Shown here: positions 1 to 7,059 of the stretch, piece after piece | Layout: every line of letters starts with the position of its first letter | How positions within the stretch are numbered: position 1 is the first letter of the stretch | DNA from: CAKVLS01 sp045651685 | GTDB lineage: Bacteria > Bacillota > Clostridia > Christensenellales > UBA1242 | Direction: 5' to 3' | Length of the DNA: 8,174 nucleotides | NCBI GenBank assembly: GCA_045651685.1 | Contig: JAZRSV010000028.1 | Span: 1 to 8,174, forward strand | The notes under the pieces: model-generated | Database searches by the model: none | Told to the model about the DNA's origin: nothing | The model's input: the letters and a program-made list of their open reading frames with translations, nothing else | Translations under genes and position numbers: made by a program

Positions 1-13
1 TTTTATCTTATAT

Positions 14-1186
14 ATGTTTCGCATAATAAAATCTTTGGTTAGACTTTGTATAACAGACAATTACTTAAGAAAAAACTACAACAAAGATTTTAAGTTGCAA
101 AATAAAGGTAAAAAGGTGACAATAATATTGCCTGTTTATAGAGAAGTACCTTTAATAAAAGGCGCTGTAGAGTATTTTATGGGCTTAAAAGACTATTGTA
201 ATGTTATATTTGTGACAACATCAAAAGAACAAGATGGTGCAACATATAACGAGCTAGAAAAACAGATAAAACAATTAAAGGCAGAAAACATATCTGTCGT
301 AAATAGCCCAAATACGCAAGGTAATATGGCAACACAACTAAACTATGTTGCAAAATCACTTGGTAGCGAAGAAATAGTTGGTATATACAATATAGATTCG
401 CAACCTCAAGTTCAAACGCTTATTTATGTGCTAAACAAAATAAAAAAAGGACAAGTGTATCAACAAGTTAGTTATTTTGAAGATGACCTAAAGGGCATCA
501 TGAATAGTGCTCAAGCATGGCAAAATCGCTGGTCAATAGTTTATGAAATGGGTAAAACAGCTCAAAAAAATAAGTTTCTTAACTTTATGTACACTATAGG
601 ACATGGTTTTTTTGCTTATCAAAGCGATTTGGAGCAGCTAGGATTTTGGGATGATACTTTTATAAACGAAGATAACGAACTAGGCTACAGAATAGCTTGC
701 CAGGGTATTAAGATTAATCCTTTGCCATATTTTGAAAAAGCTTCGTTTGCTACTTCTACCAAGATATATGTTAATCAACAATCTACCTGGTGGAATGGCC
801 CAGCTTATGCCTTTTCTTACTACAAAAATCTAAAAAAGCAGGGTAAAAAGGCAAGTTTGAGCAAAGCTATGCTTAATTTTAAGGCGGCAGTTAGTTGGTT
901 ATTGTTTCCAATATGCAGTTTAGGCCTTATAATTGGGGGATTTTTCTTCCATTGGATAGTTGGTTTATCATTTTTGCTAGCACAAATTATGTATGTTAGT
1001 GGTATAAACTTTTTTACTCAAGTTATATTAAAAAAATACAAGATAATAAACAAAATGTGCTTTGTTAATATTTTTGCCGATATGGTGTTTTTTATGGTTC
1101 ATTCTTTTCGTGCATTTAAGACTGTTGGTAAGATTATTAAAAGAAAAAACACTATAAAAAATAAATATAACACCCAAAAACACTAA
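14..1186 (+). CDS. Membrane-associated family 2 glycosyltransferase, 5' end possibly outside the window
   Basis: This is a GT-A fold family 2 glycosyltransferase that probably transfers a sugar from a nucleotide-sugar to a cell-surface glycan or lipid acceptor at the inner face of the membrane. The N-terminal beta-strand KVTIILPVYRE lies at about residues 34-44. A DxD-like metal and nucleotide site (NIDS) is at 126-129. The acidic catalytic-base motif NEDNELGYR is at 218-226. A QQSTWW stretch at 255-260 sits where processive family members carry QxxRW. At least two strongly hydrophobic segments (about 292-335) and a third (about 347-363) end the protein, followed by a very basic tail. The ATG at 14 has no Shine-Dalgarno in the 13 preceding bases and no in-frame stop upstream, so the true start, perhaps with N-terminal membrane helices, may lie outside the window. 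The sugar and product cannot be told from sequence. The family call is firm, the start is not. Confidence 0.8.
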   Translation: MFRIIKSLVRLCITDNYLRKNYNKDFKLQNKGKKVTIILPVYREVPLIKGAVEYFMGLKDYCNVIFVTTSKEQDGATYNELEKQIKQLKAENISVVNSPNTQGNMATQLNYVAKSLGSEEIVGIYNIDSQPQVQTLIYVLNKIKKGQVYQQVSYFEDDLKGIMNSAQAWQNRWSIVYEMGKTAQKNKFLNFMYTIGHGFFAYQSDLEQLGFWDDTFINEDNELGYRIACQGIKINPLPYFEKASFATSTKIYVNQQSTWWNGPAYAFSYYKNLKKQGKKASLSKAMLNFKAAVSWLLFPICSLGLIIGGFFFHWIVGLSFLLAQIMYVSGINFFTQVILKKYKIINKMCFVNIFADMVFFMVHSFRAFKTVGKIIKRKNTIKNKYNTQKH

Positions 1187-1244
1187 TAAATAAGTGTTAT
1201 ATTATGATATTTGTAAAAAAAAGAATGATTTTTATTTTTTTTGC

Positions 1245-1272
1245 TTGACAAAAAGACTTGTGTAGGTATAAT
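1245..1272 (+). promoter_or_regulatory. Sigma-A promoter of rpmB
   Basis: The -35 box is a perfect TTGACA (1245-1250) and the -10 box a perfect TATAAT (1267-1272), with a 16-nt spacer. Transcription would start near 1279, giving a leader of about 25 nt that carries an AAGGGAG ribosome binding site (1288-1294) ten bases before the rpmB ATG. A/T tracts lie just upstream (1215-1242). Confidence 0.85.
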
Positions 1273-1304
1273 ATGTACTATGATTTTAAGGGAGATGTGA
1301 GATT

Positions 1305-1502
1305 ATGGCTAAATGTGAAATTTGTGGAAAAGCTAATCACAGAGCGTGCAAATTAAGTTATAGAAGTTCACAATTAACAAAAAGAACTTTAACAAACCAA
1401 CGTTCTAATGTACAAAAAGTTTCAGTTATAGAGAACGGTGCGCCTGTTAAAAAACATATTTGCACAAAATGCTTAAAAAATAAAGATCTAGTAAGAGCAT
1501 AA
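1305..1502 (+). CDS. rpmB: Large ribosomal subunit protein bL28
   Basis: This is a 65-residue structural protein of the 50S subunit, a normal length for bacterial L28. It starts MAKCEICGK, with the typical conserved N-terminus, and ends in a basic helix. Two CxxC pairs (C4/C7 and C53/C56) make this the zinc-binding C+ form of L28. Many bacteria also hold a zinc-free paralogue induced under zinc starvation. The ATG at 1305 is set by the AAGGGAG site at 1288-1294. The gene is a single-gene transcription unit with a consensus promoter before it and a strong hairpin terminator after it, as expected for a highly expressed ribosomal protein gene outside the large ribosomal clusters. I see no leader structure for autoregulation. 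Confidence 0.95.
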   Translation: MAKCEICGKANHRACKLSYRSSQLTKRTLTNQRSNVQKVSVIENGAPVKKHICTKCLKNKDLVRA

Positions 1503-1559
1503 TTTTCTTGCCCTTTATTTTTTGCATATGTGTAAACAAATAAAATAAAAATTTTTAAG

Positions 1560-1590
1560 TAGGCTACAGTTCTTGTGGCCTATTTTTTTT
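1560..1590 (+). terminator. Intrinsic terminator after rpmB
   Basis: A 9-bp stem (1560-1568 pairs with 1574-1582, one G-T pair) with a 5-nt loop is followed directly by a run of eight T. It lies 58 bases past the rpmB stop and insulates rpmB from the metG operon. Confidence 0.9.
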
Positions 1591-1624
1591 GCTACATTTT
1601 TATATTAAAAATGATAGTTATTGT

Positions 1625-1641
1625 TAGACAAAATATGTCTA
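1625..1641. promoter_or_regulatory. Perfect palindrome over the metG promoter, candidate operator
   Basis: The sequence TAGACAAAATATGTCTA has 6-bp perfect arms around a 5-nt AT centre. The left arm is the -35 hexamer and the rest lies in the -35/-10 spacer, so a bound dimeric repressor would block RNA polymerase. A 9-bp direct repeat, TATTGTTAG, also occurs at 1619-1627 and 1653-1661, flanking the promoter core. I do not recognise the regulator, and in AT-rich DNA this could be chance. Confidence 0.4.
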
Positions 1642-1653
1642 TTGTACTATAAT
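1625..1653 (+). promoter_or_regulatory. Promoter of the metG-tmk-SDR operon
   Basis: The -35 is TAGACA (1625-1630, five of six to consensus), the spacer is 17 nt, and the -10 is a perfect TATAAT (1648-1653). Transcription would start near 1660, leaving about 20 nt before the metG ATG, with AAGAGG at 1669-1674 as the ribosome binding site. There is no room for a T-box or S-box leader of the kind that often controls methionine-related genes in Firmicutes. Confidence 0.8.
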
Positions 1654-1681
1654 ATTGTTAGTCTAAAAAAGAGGATATTTT

Positions 1682-3688
1682 ATGAAAGATTTTGATGATT
1701 TTGTGTTAAAAAAGATGATAGAACATAGACCAGATTTCAAAAAGAGAGCAATGATTACTTCTGGTATGCCAAATGGCAATAAAGCTCTTCATATTGGCCA
1801 TGCAATGATGTGGACCCATGCCGATGTATTTGCAAGATTTTTGCGTGATAGATTGGGCTACGAAAATGTTTTGCATGTATCTGGTACAGACAGCTTTGGT
1901 TCTCCAGTAGAAGAGGGTTATAGAAAAGCTGTAGAAAGCGGTGAGTTTAGCGGAAGCATTAAAGAATATGCTTTGAGCAAACATGAATTGCAAGAAGATA
2001 CCTTTGCAAAGTTAGAGATGGGTATTAACTTATATTCTGGTAGCTGTATGGATGAAGCAATCGAAATTCACAAACAAACTGGTGAATGGTTGTTTAACAA
2101 GCTATTAGAAAATGGTTATTTGCAAAAATTATCAACATATCAGTTTTTTGACACAAAACTAGGTGTTTTTCTAAATGGTCGCCAAGTTATAGGTAAATGT
2201 CCTATCGAAGGTTGCCAAGGCGAAAAAGGATACGCAGACGAATGTGACCTAGGACATCAATATATGCCTCAAGACCTAATTGATCCTATAAGCGTATTAA
2301 GTGGTGAAAAGCCAGAATTGCGCAAAATAGACAATTGGTATTTTGATTTACATAACCATGTAGACTTGTTGAGAGAGTGGACAGATTATCTTGCCAAAAA
2401 TACTCCAACATACAGTTATGTTATAAAAGAAATAAATGAATTTTTGAAAAAGCCAGAAATGTATATCAAAAAAGATTACGAAGATGACTTTAATAAAATT
2501 AAAGAAACTTTGCCAACATTTAGCTACAAAGAAGATGGCAACAAATCAAGCTTTACTATTGTTTTTGAAAAGTTAGAAGACAGAGAGCTTGCTTGCGATA
2601 TCCTTTCAAAAAATTCTATTAGATATCGTACTGGTAAGACATTGGTACCGTTTAGACTTACTGGCAATGTAGAGTGGGGTTTGCCTGTACCAGAAACTGC
2701 AGGTAAGGATCTAACATTCTGGGTTTGGCCAGAAAGCCTTTGGGCGCCGGTATCATTTACTAAACAATGGTTAGTACAAAATGGTAAAGACATCAACGAT
2801 TGGACAAAGTTTTGGTGTGATAAAGATAGCCAAGTATATCAATTTATAGGTGAGGACAACTTGTATTTTTATGGACCAGCTCAAACAGCAATGTGGTTCT
2901 GCACTCAAGGCAAAAATCCTACAATTGATACTCCAGAAGGTTTCTTTACAATGCCTCAAATTATATCTGACAAACACTTGCTATTCTTGGGTAGAAAAGC
3001 TGGTAGCAGTAGTAAAATAAAGGCACCTTTGGCTCATGAATTGTTAGATTATTATACAGCAGAGCAATTAAGAATGCACTTTATTGCAATGAATGTTGGT
3101 AATAATCACGGCAACTTTATGCCAAAAGTGTTTAACCCAGAAGCTAACGCTAACGAGGTAGACCCTGTAGTTAGAGAGGGCAACTTGTTAACAAATGTAT
3201 TTAACAGAGTTTTGCGTACATTGTGCTATACATGGCAAAAAGACTTTGATGGGGTTATTCCTTATGGTACTCCTGATGTAGATATAATTAAACAAGGCAA
3301 TATGTCTATGCTAAAATATGAAAAGCTTATGAAAGAAAATAAATTCCATATGATAGCATACGAACTAGATAGTTATATCAGAAATATAAACAAATATTGG
3401 GTAAAAAATGCCGCTAGTTTTGAGACTGATAGAGAGTTAGAAAAACAAACTATTATCAATACTCTTCATATGGTTAGAGTAGCTGTTATGTTGTTGCACC
3501 CAGTTGCGCCAAGCAGCACCGAAAATTTGGTAGACTTCTTAAAGCTTGATAGAGGTATCTTTAGCTGGTCAAATGAAGAAAAATTAGTATATGATTTTAT
3601 GGCTGATCCAAAAAATCATAAACCAAACTTTTTGGAGCCAAAACAAGATTTCTTCAAAAAGCACCCAAGTCAATTAGAAGAAAATTAA
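1682..3688 (+). CDS. metG: Methionyl-tRNA synthetase, divergent, with an insertion and altered KMSKS loop
   Basis: This class I synthetase should charge tRNA-Met and initiator tRNA with methionine in the cytoplasm. The Rossmann fold carries HIGH at 37-40 and GTDSFGSP (about 68-75, the MetRS GTDEHG-type block). The connective-peptide zinc knuckle uses C173, C178, C188 and H192, followed by the MetRS signature QDLIDP and LSGEKP. EWGLPVP (331-337), FWVWP (346-350) and QFIGEDNLYF (387-396) match MetRS core blocks. The helical anticodon-binding domain covers about 500-625. Three things are odd. About 65 residues (roughly 257-322) are inserted before EWGLPVP. The KMSKS loop reads KAGSS (439-443), losing the second lysine. 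There is no C-terminal EMAPII-like tRNA-binding domain. The start has AAGAGG 7 nt upstream. It is the first gene of an operon, 16 bp before tmk. MetRS family is clear; whether it is the cell's only MetRS is unknown. Confidence 0.88.
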   Translation: MKDFDDFVLKKMIEHRPDFKKRAMITSGMPNGNKALHIGHAMMWTHADVFARFLRDRLGYENVLHVSGTDSFGSPVEEGYRKAVESGEFSGSIKEYALSKHELQEDTFAKLEMGINLYSGSCMDEAIEIHKQTGEWLFNKLLENGYLQKLSTYQFFDTKLGVFLNGRQVIGKCPIEGCQGEKGYADECDLGHQYMPQDLIDPISVLSGEKPELRKIDNWYFDLHNHVDLLREWTDYLAKNTPTYSYVIKEINEFLKKPEMYIKKDYEDDFNKIKETLPTFSYKEDGNKSSFTIVFEKLEDRELACDILSKNSIRYRTGKTLVPFRLTGNVEWGLPVPETAGKDLTFWVWPESLWAPVSFTKQWLVQNGKDINDWTKFWCDKDSQVYQFIGEDNLYFYGPAQTAMWFCTQGKNPTIDTPEGFFTMPQIISDKHLLFLGRKAGSSSKIKAPLAHELLDYYTAEQLRMHFIAMNVGNNHGNFMPKVFNPEANANEVDPVVREGNLLTNVFNRVLRTLCYTWQKDFDGVIPYGTPDVDIIKQGNMSMLKYEKLMKENKFHMIAYELDSYIRNINKYWVKNAASFETDRELEKQTIINTLHMVRVAVMLLHPVAPSSTENLVDFLKLDRGIFSWSNEEKLVYDFMADPKNHKPNFLEPKQDFFKKHPSQLEEN

Positions 3689-3704
3689 TCTAGGAGAAAA
3701 TATC

Positions 3705-4412
3705 ATGCCAAAAGGTAAAATAATAGTTATAGAAGGTACAGATTGCTCTGGTAAAGAAACTCAATCAAATCTTCTTATGAATGCCTTAAATAATAATGGT
3801 TTTAAGACTGTAAGAATGCAATTTCCTATGTATGACACTCCAACAGGTAAAATTGTTGGAGGTCCATACTTAGGCAAAGATTATATTTGTGATGGATGGT
3901 TTGAAGAAGGTGCAACTAATGTTGATCCAAAAGTTGCTTCTTTGTACTATGCAGCAGATAGAAAATATAATATGCCAAAAATCATGGAACAAATAGATAA
4001 CGGCGTTAATGTTATTTTGGATCGTTATGTATATAGCAACATGGGACATCAAGCTGGCAAGATTAAAGATGAAGTTGAACAAAATGAGATGATAGCTTGG
4101 CTAGAAAAGCTTGAGTTTGACTTTTTGGACTTGCCTAGACCAGATATGACAATATTTTTGTTTATGCCATACGAAGCAGCTGTGGAGCTAAAGAAAAATA
4201 GAGAAGAAAAGCCTGATCAACTCGAGGCGAGTGCAGAGCATCTTATAGCTGCACAAAATACATATCTAAAACTTGCAAAAAGATATTATTATGAAAAAAT
4301 AGATTGTGTAGAAAGTGGCAGAATAAAAACTCCAGATGAGATAGCTGACGAAGTATACAAAAGAGTTGTAAACACATTTTTCTTTGATATGGAGGGGGAA
4401 GCAAATGAGTAA
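3705..4412 (+). CDS. tmk: dTMP (thymidylate) kinase
   Basis: This enzyme phosphorylates dTMP to dTDP with ATP, an essential step toward dTTP, in the cytoplasm. The P-loop GTDCSGKET is at residues 11-19, shortly after a hydrophobic strand. The DRY substrate-binding motif is at 106-108 in ILDRYVYS. A LID-like basic/acidic stretch (KKNREEKPDQ) is at 163-172. At 235 residues it is somewhat longer than many bacterial enzymes of about 205-215. The region between the P-loop and DRY (about 42-75) is unlike the usual EPGGT segment, so it belongs to a divergent branch. The start is supported by AGGAGA at 3692-3697, 7 nt upstream. The gene lies 16 bp after metG, and its last 8 nt overlap the next gene. 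Another nucleoside or nucleotide monophosphate kinase is possible but less likely. Confidence 0.85.
   Translation: MPKGKIIVIEGTDCSGKETQSNLLMNALNNNGFKTVRMQFPMYDTPTGKIVGGPYLGKDYICDGWFEEGATNVDPKVASLYYAADRKYNMPKIMEQIDNGVNVILDRYVYSNMGHQAGKIKDEVEQNEMIAWLEKLEFDFLDLPRPDMTIFLFMPYEAAVELKKNREEKPDQLEASAEHLIAAQNTYLKLAKRYYYEKIDCVESGRIKTPDEIADEVYKRVVNTFFFDMEGEANE
4391..4398 (+). promoter_or_regulatory. Strong ribosome binding site that fixes the SDR start inside tmk
   Basis: GGAGGGGG lies within the last codons of tmk, 6 nt before the ATG at 4405. It selects that ATG over the in-frame ATG at 4384, which would add seven residues before the conserved N-terminal strand. The 8-nt overlap with tmk suggests translational coupling. 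Confidence 0.8.
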
Positions 4413-5145
4413 TAGAGTAGCGCTTATAACAGGTTCTAGTCGTGGTATTGGTAGAGCAACTGCTATAGAACTTGCGTCACAAGGTTATGATATTGTTATT
4501 AATTATAACCGTTCTAGAAAAAATGCAGAAGACTTGGCGGAGTATATAAGACAGAATTTTGGGGTAAAAGTAGAATATTTTTGTGCCGATGTCTCAAAAG
4601 AGTCTGATGTAAAGTCAATGGTAGAACAAGCATTAAAAGACTTTGGACATATTGATGTTTTGGTTAATAATGCAGGTATCGCTATAGATAAAGAATATTC
4701 ACAAAAGACCGTAGAAGAGTTTAACAAGACTCTTGCTACTAATTTGATAGGACCATTTTTGGTTGCAAAATATGTTGCTCCAAGTATGATTAATAACAAA
4801 TATGGTAAGATTGTAAATGTATCATCTAACAATGGTATTAATTGCAATTATCCAACAAGTGCTGATTATGACTGTTCAAAGGCAGCTCTTAACAACCTAA
4901 CTCGCAATATGGCAATAGAGTATGCACCTTATATTAATGTTAATGCTATAGCTCCAGGCTGGGTAAAAACAGATATGAATAAAGATTTTGATGCTGATAT
5001 GGAAGTGTTAGAATCAAAACGCATCTTAAAAAGCAGATTTGCTCAACCAGAAGAGATAGCAAAGATTATTGCCTTTTTGGTTAGTGATCAAGCAGAATAT
5101 ATCAATGGCACTATAATTGTTGCCGATGGTGGTATGATGTTATAA
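4405..5145 (+). CDS. FabG-like short-chain dehydrogenase/reductase
   Basis: This is a 246-residue classical SDR, the length and layout of 3-oxoacyl-[acyl-carrier-protein] reductase (FabG), which uses NADPH to reduce beta-ketoacyl-ACP in fatty acid elongation. The cofactor motif TGSSRGIG is at 9-16 and NNAG at 88-91. The catalytic residues are N113, S141 (in NVSS), Y155 and K159 (YDCSK). PGWVKTDM (184-191) and the C-terminal IIVADGG complete the family pattern. It is the third gene of the metG-tmk operon and overlaps tmk by 8 nt, so it should be coexpressed. No other fatty-acid gene is nearby, so its substrate may differ from FabG's; many SDRs with this pattern act on sugars or small ketones. 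Family assignment is secure, substrate is not, and I therefore leave the symbol blank. Confidence 0.9.
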   Translation: MSNRVALITGSSRGIGRATAIELASQGYDIVINYNRSRKNAEDLAEYIRQNFGVKVEYFCADVSKESDVKSMVEQALKDFGHIDVLVNNAGIAIDKEYSQKTVEEFNKTLATNLIGPFLVAKYVAPSMINNKYGKIVNVSSNNGINCNYPTSADYDCSKAALNNLTRNMAIEYAPYINVNAIAPGWVKTDMNKDFDADMEVLESKRILKSRFAQPEEIAKIIAFLVSDQAEYINGTIIVADGGMML

Positions 5146-5150
5146 AAAAT

Positions 5151-5181
5151 AAAAACACCCATTAATTTGGGTGTTTTTTTT
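5151..5181 (+). terminator. Intrinsic terminator after the metG operon
   Basis: An 11-bp stem, AAAAACACCCA (5151-5161) with TGGGTGTTTTT (5168-5178), has a 6-nt loop and is followed by more T. It begins five bases after the SDR stop. The A-run on the left arm means it could also stop transcription arriving from the right on the minus strand, including readthrough of the spoIIA operon. Confidence 0.92.
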
Positions 5182-5215
5182 GTTTGAAATTTATAATTAT
5201 GTAAATTATATATTT

Positions 5216-5443
5216 GTGATAAAAAAAGAAGTTGCTGTTGATGTGTATTTTGACGAAATGGGTATTTGTACACCAAAATGCATCTATTTTGACCTAAAAC
5301 CTTATGTTGTAGATAAGATATTGGATGCAAAAAAGATAGCTAGTGGTATCTTTTATACAGATATGAGATACAAGATTGTTGTGTGTGGGCAGACGAGATA
5401 TTTATATAGGTACAAAGACTTTTGGTATGTCGTTATAAACTAA
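5216..5443 (+). CDS. Small conserved-looking protein of unknown function
   Basis: This is a protein of about 75 residues with no membrane segment or signal peptide. From memory it resembles a family of roughly 80-residue unnamed proteins common in Clostridia. These have a VxVYFD strand, a basic/hydrophobic VDKILD segment, then a strand-rich half with a YTxxxxY core and an aromatic end; here VDVYFDEMG, VDKILDAKK, YTDMRYKIVV and YRYKDFWYVV. No function is known to me. The start is uncertain. GTG at 5216 leaves the conserved part intact with a short lead. An earlier GTG at 5171 lies inside the terminator stem and is unlikely, and an ATG at 5258 would cut the first strand. None has a clear Shine-Dalgarno. 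A weak promoter-like pair (TTGAAA 5184-5189, TATATA 5207-5212, 17 nt apart) would start too close to 5216. The stop codon abuts the sigF stop codon with no base between. Confidence 0.6.
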   Translation: MIKKEVAVDVYFDEMGICTPKCIYFDLKPYVVDKILDAKKIASGIFYTDMRYKIVVCGQTRYLYRYKDFWYVVIN

Positions 5444-6172
5444 CTATTTGCTAGATAGTTTATATTTGATTTTTTCTAGTATTTTATTTTCTAAACGACT
5501 TACTTGTACTTGTGATACATTGAGTAGTTGTGCGATTTCGCTTTGTGTCTTATCCCTAAAGTATCTAAGTATAATTATCTTTCTGTCTTTTTCGTTAAGG
5601 CTAAGTAAAATGTCTTTTAAGATTATTTTGTTTAAGGTTTGTTCAAGGTTATCTTCGGCGGTGACTTTATCTATAAGACTTTGGCTATTGGTGCTATCTT
5701 TGTCAAACTGCTCATACAATGATAGTGGCATGCGTGCTGCTTCTAGAGCAAATACAACTTCTTGAGAATCTATATTGAGTTCTTTGCTTATTTGTTCGAT
5801 TGTGGGGGTGTCTTTGCCTTCATTTTTTTGTTTGTCAATAAACTTTTGTATTTGATAATAGGTGCTTTTAGTGGCTCTGGAGACTTTTATTGAGCCATCA
5901 TCTCTCAAAAAACGCTTTATTTCGCCAGCTATCATTGGTACTGCGTAAGTAGAAAATTTTACACAAAAACTTTCGTCAAAATTATTAATTGCCTTCAAAA
6001 AACCAAGACATCCTAGTTGATATAAGTCATCATATTCGACACCTTTACCCATATAGCGCTTTACAATACTTTTTACTAGTGGAGAATTTTGATTGATTAA
6101 TGTGTTTTTTGCGTTTTCATCTCCATTTTTTGCTAGTTTTATATAGTTTAGTGTTTGTTGGTGGTCTAACAT
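5444..6172 (-). CDS. sigF: Forespore-specific RNA polymerase sigma factor sigma-F
   Basis: This 242-residue sigma-70 family factor directs the first forespore gene set after asymmetric septation. Region 2 contains DDLYQLGCLGFLKAI (48-62) and FSTYAVPMIAGEIKRFLRDDG (73-93), the -10-binding block typical of SigF/SigG/SigB. Region 3 is about 100-150. Region 4 contains LNEKDRKIIILRYF (192-205) and the helix-turn-helix SEIAQLLNVSQVQVSRLE (211-228). SigF is favoured over SigG or SigB because the two upstream genes are its own regulators, SpoIIAA and SpoIIAB. The ATG is preceded by AAAGGTGG (minus strand, 6189-6182), 9 nt away, which overlaps the spoIIAB stop. Fifteen bases separate it from spoIIAB. 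No clear terminator follows; the hairpin at 5151-5181 beyond the convergent small gene could serve. Confidence 0.94.
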   Translation of the reverse strand: MLDHQQTLNYIKLAKNGDENAKNTLINQNSPLVKSIVKRYMGKGVEYDDLYQLGCLGFLKAINNFDESFCVKFSTYAVPMIAGEIKRFLRDDGSIKVSRATKSTYYQIQKFIDKQKNEGKDTPTIEQISKELNIDSQEVVFALEAARMPLSLYEQFDKDSTNSQSLIDKVTAEDNLEQTLNKIILKDILLSLNEKDRKIIILRYFRDKTQSEIAQLLNVSQVQVSRLENKILEKIKYKLSSK

Positions 6173-6187
6173 ATTTATTAACCACCT

Positions 6188-6637
6188 TTATACTGTTATT
6201 TTTTGATAGTCGTTTTGGCCTATTCTTTTTGTCATTTCTACACAAATGCCGCCGGTTGGGTTTTTTGAAACTTCTATCTTGTCCATAAAACTCTCCATAA
6301 CCGTAAAGCCCATACCACTGCGATCTTGGTCTGGCTTGGTGGTAAAAAATGGCTCTCTTGCTTTAGAAATGTCTTTTATGCCTATTCCATTGTCAAATAT
6401 TTTAATATTGATGCTATCTTCGTAAAGGGTAGCTTGTATTGTTATTTTGCCTACTTTGTTAGGGTATGCATGTACAACACAGTTGGTCACTGCTTCTGAT
6501 ACAGCTGTTTTTATATCGGTTATTTCGTCTACTGTTGGGTTTATTTGTACCAAAAACGCTGCAATGCAGGATCTGGCAAGGCTTTCGTTGTAAGAATGTG
6601 ATAAAAAGTTTATTTCTAGATAATTAATTGCTTTCAT
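6188..6637 (-). CDS. spoIIAB: Anti-sigma-F factor and serine kinase SpoIIAB
   Basis: SpoIIAB binds and silences sigma-F, and it phosphorylates SpoIIAA using ATP. The 149 residues match the family length. R22 in NESLARS corresponds to the arginine that contacts sigma-F and SpoIIAA in Bacillus. The GHKL (Bergerat) ATP site has the N-box SEAVTNCVVHAYP (47-59, with E48 and N52), the G1 box DNGIG (82-86), the TTKP lid segment (99-102), and the G2 box SGMGF (107-111). The ATG is fixed by AAGGAG (minus strand, 6649-6644) 6 nt upstream, which overlaps the spoIIAA stop codon. The 10-bp gap favours coupled translation and balanced amounts of kinase and substrate. All key residues I can check are present. 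Confidence 0.95.
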   Translation of the reverse strand: MKAINYLEINFLSHSYNESLARSCIAAFLVQINPTVDEITDIKTAVSEAVTNCVVHAYPNKVGKITIQATLYEDSINIKIFDNGIGIKDISKAREPFFTTKPDQDRSGMGFTVMESFMDKIEVSKNPTGGICVEMTKRIGQNDYQKITV

Positions 6638-6647
6638 ATTGTTCTCC

Positions 6648-6956
6648 TTAACTTATTTTTGGCATAATATCGTATAAACCAGTTAGCTTAAATATTTTTT
6701 CGGCATGATAAGATGGGTTAGTGATAAAGATACCTACATTTTGTTCTTTTAGTTTTTTGTATCTTCCAATAAGTACTCCTATGCCGGTACTATCCATAAA
6801 TGTCATTTCTGACAAATCAATAACAACTTGGCAAAAATCATTGTTTTCGAATAGGGTATCGAGCGATAGGGCTGTAAACTTGGCGCTATGTTCGTCCAAT
6901 TCGCCATTTAGTACTATATAAAGAACTTTATTATATGTGCGATGTTTGATTTGCAT
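6648..6956 (-). CDS. spoIIAA: Anti-anti-sigma factor SpoIIAA
   Basis: This is a 102-residue single STAS-domain protein. In its unphosphorylated state it takes SpoIIAB away from sigma-F; SpoIIAB phosphorylates it and the phosphatase SpoIIE restores it. The phosphorylated serine is S56 in the FMDSTGIG block (53-60), and the acidic D21 in LNGELDEHS matches the conserved ligand-binding region. The ATG has AAGGAG (minus strand, 6969-6964) 7 nt upstream. It is the first gene of the spoIIA operon. In Bacillus this operon uses a sigma-H promoter, but I see no convincing sigma-H -35/-10 pair in the roughly 200 bases upstream, only weak sigma-A-like matches such as TTTACA (7024-7019) followed 18 nt later by TATAGC. 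SpoIIE is not in the window. Confidence 0.95.
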   Translation of the reverse strand: MQIKHRTYNKVLYIVLNGELDEHSAKFTALSLDTLFENNDFCQVVIDLSEMTFMDSTGIGVLIGRYKKLKEQNVGIFITNPSYHAEKIFKLTGLYDIMPKIS

Positions 6957-7059
6957 AATTTTTCTCCTTTTGCTATATAAATGGTATCAAACAAGCTATA
7001 AAGTTATTTTAGAATTAATGTAAAAAAAGTTGTTGTTTTGTAGAAAAAATGGTATAAAA

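Noticed and set aside
1166..1201. Inverted repeat TATAACAC/GTGTTATA at the end of the glycosyltransferase gene as a terminator
   Set aside because: The loop is 20 nt and no T-run follows directly; it may slow polymerase, but I cannot support a terminator.
2524..2977. Minus-strand open frames inside metG
   Set aside because: They lie in shadow frames of a clear synthetase gene, have no ribosome binding sites and show no recognisable domains.
5442..5460. Small inverted repeat AACTAT/ATAGTT at the junction of the small gene and sigF
   Set aside because: Only 6 A/T-rich pairs with no U-tract next to it in either direction; insufficient for a terminator call.
6983..6995. GGTATCAAACAAG upstream of spoIIAA matches, in reverse complement, the terminator at 7798-7810
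   Set aside because: A 13-nt match is near chance level for AT-rich DNA of this size, and the two sites share no context.
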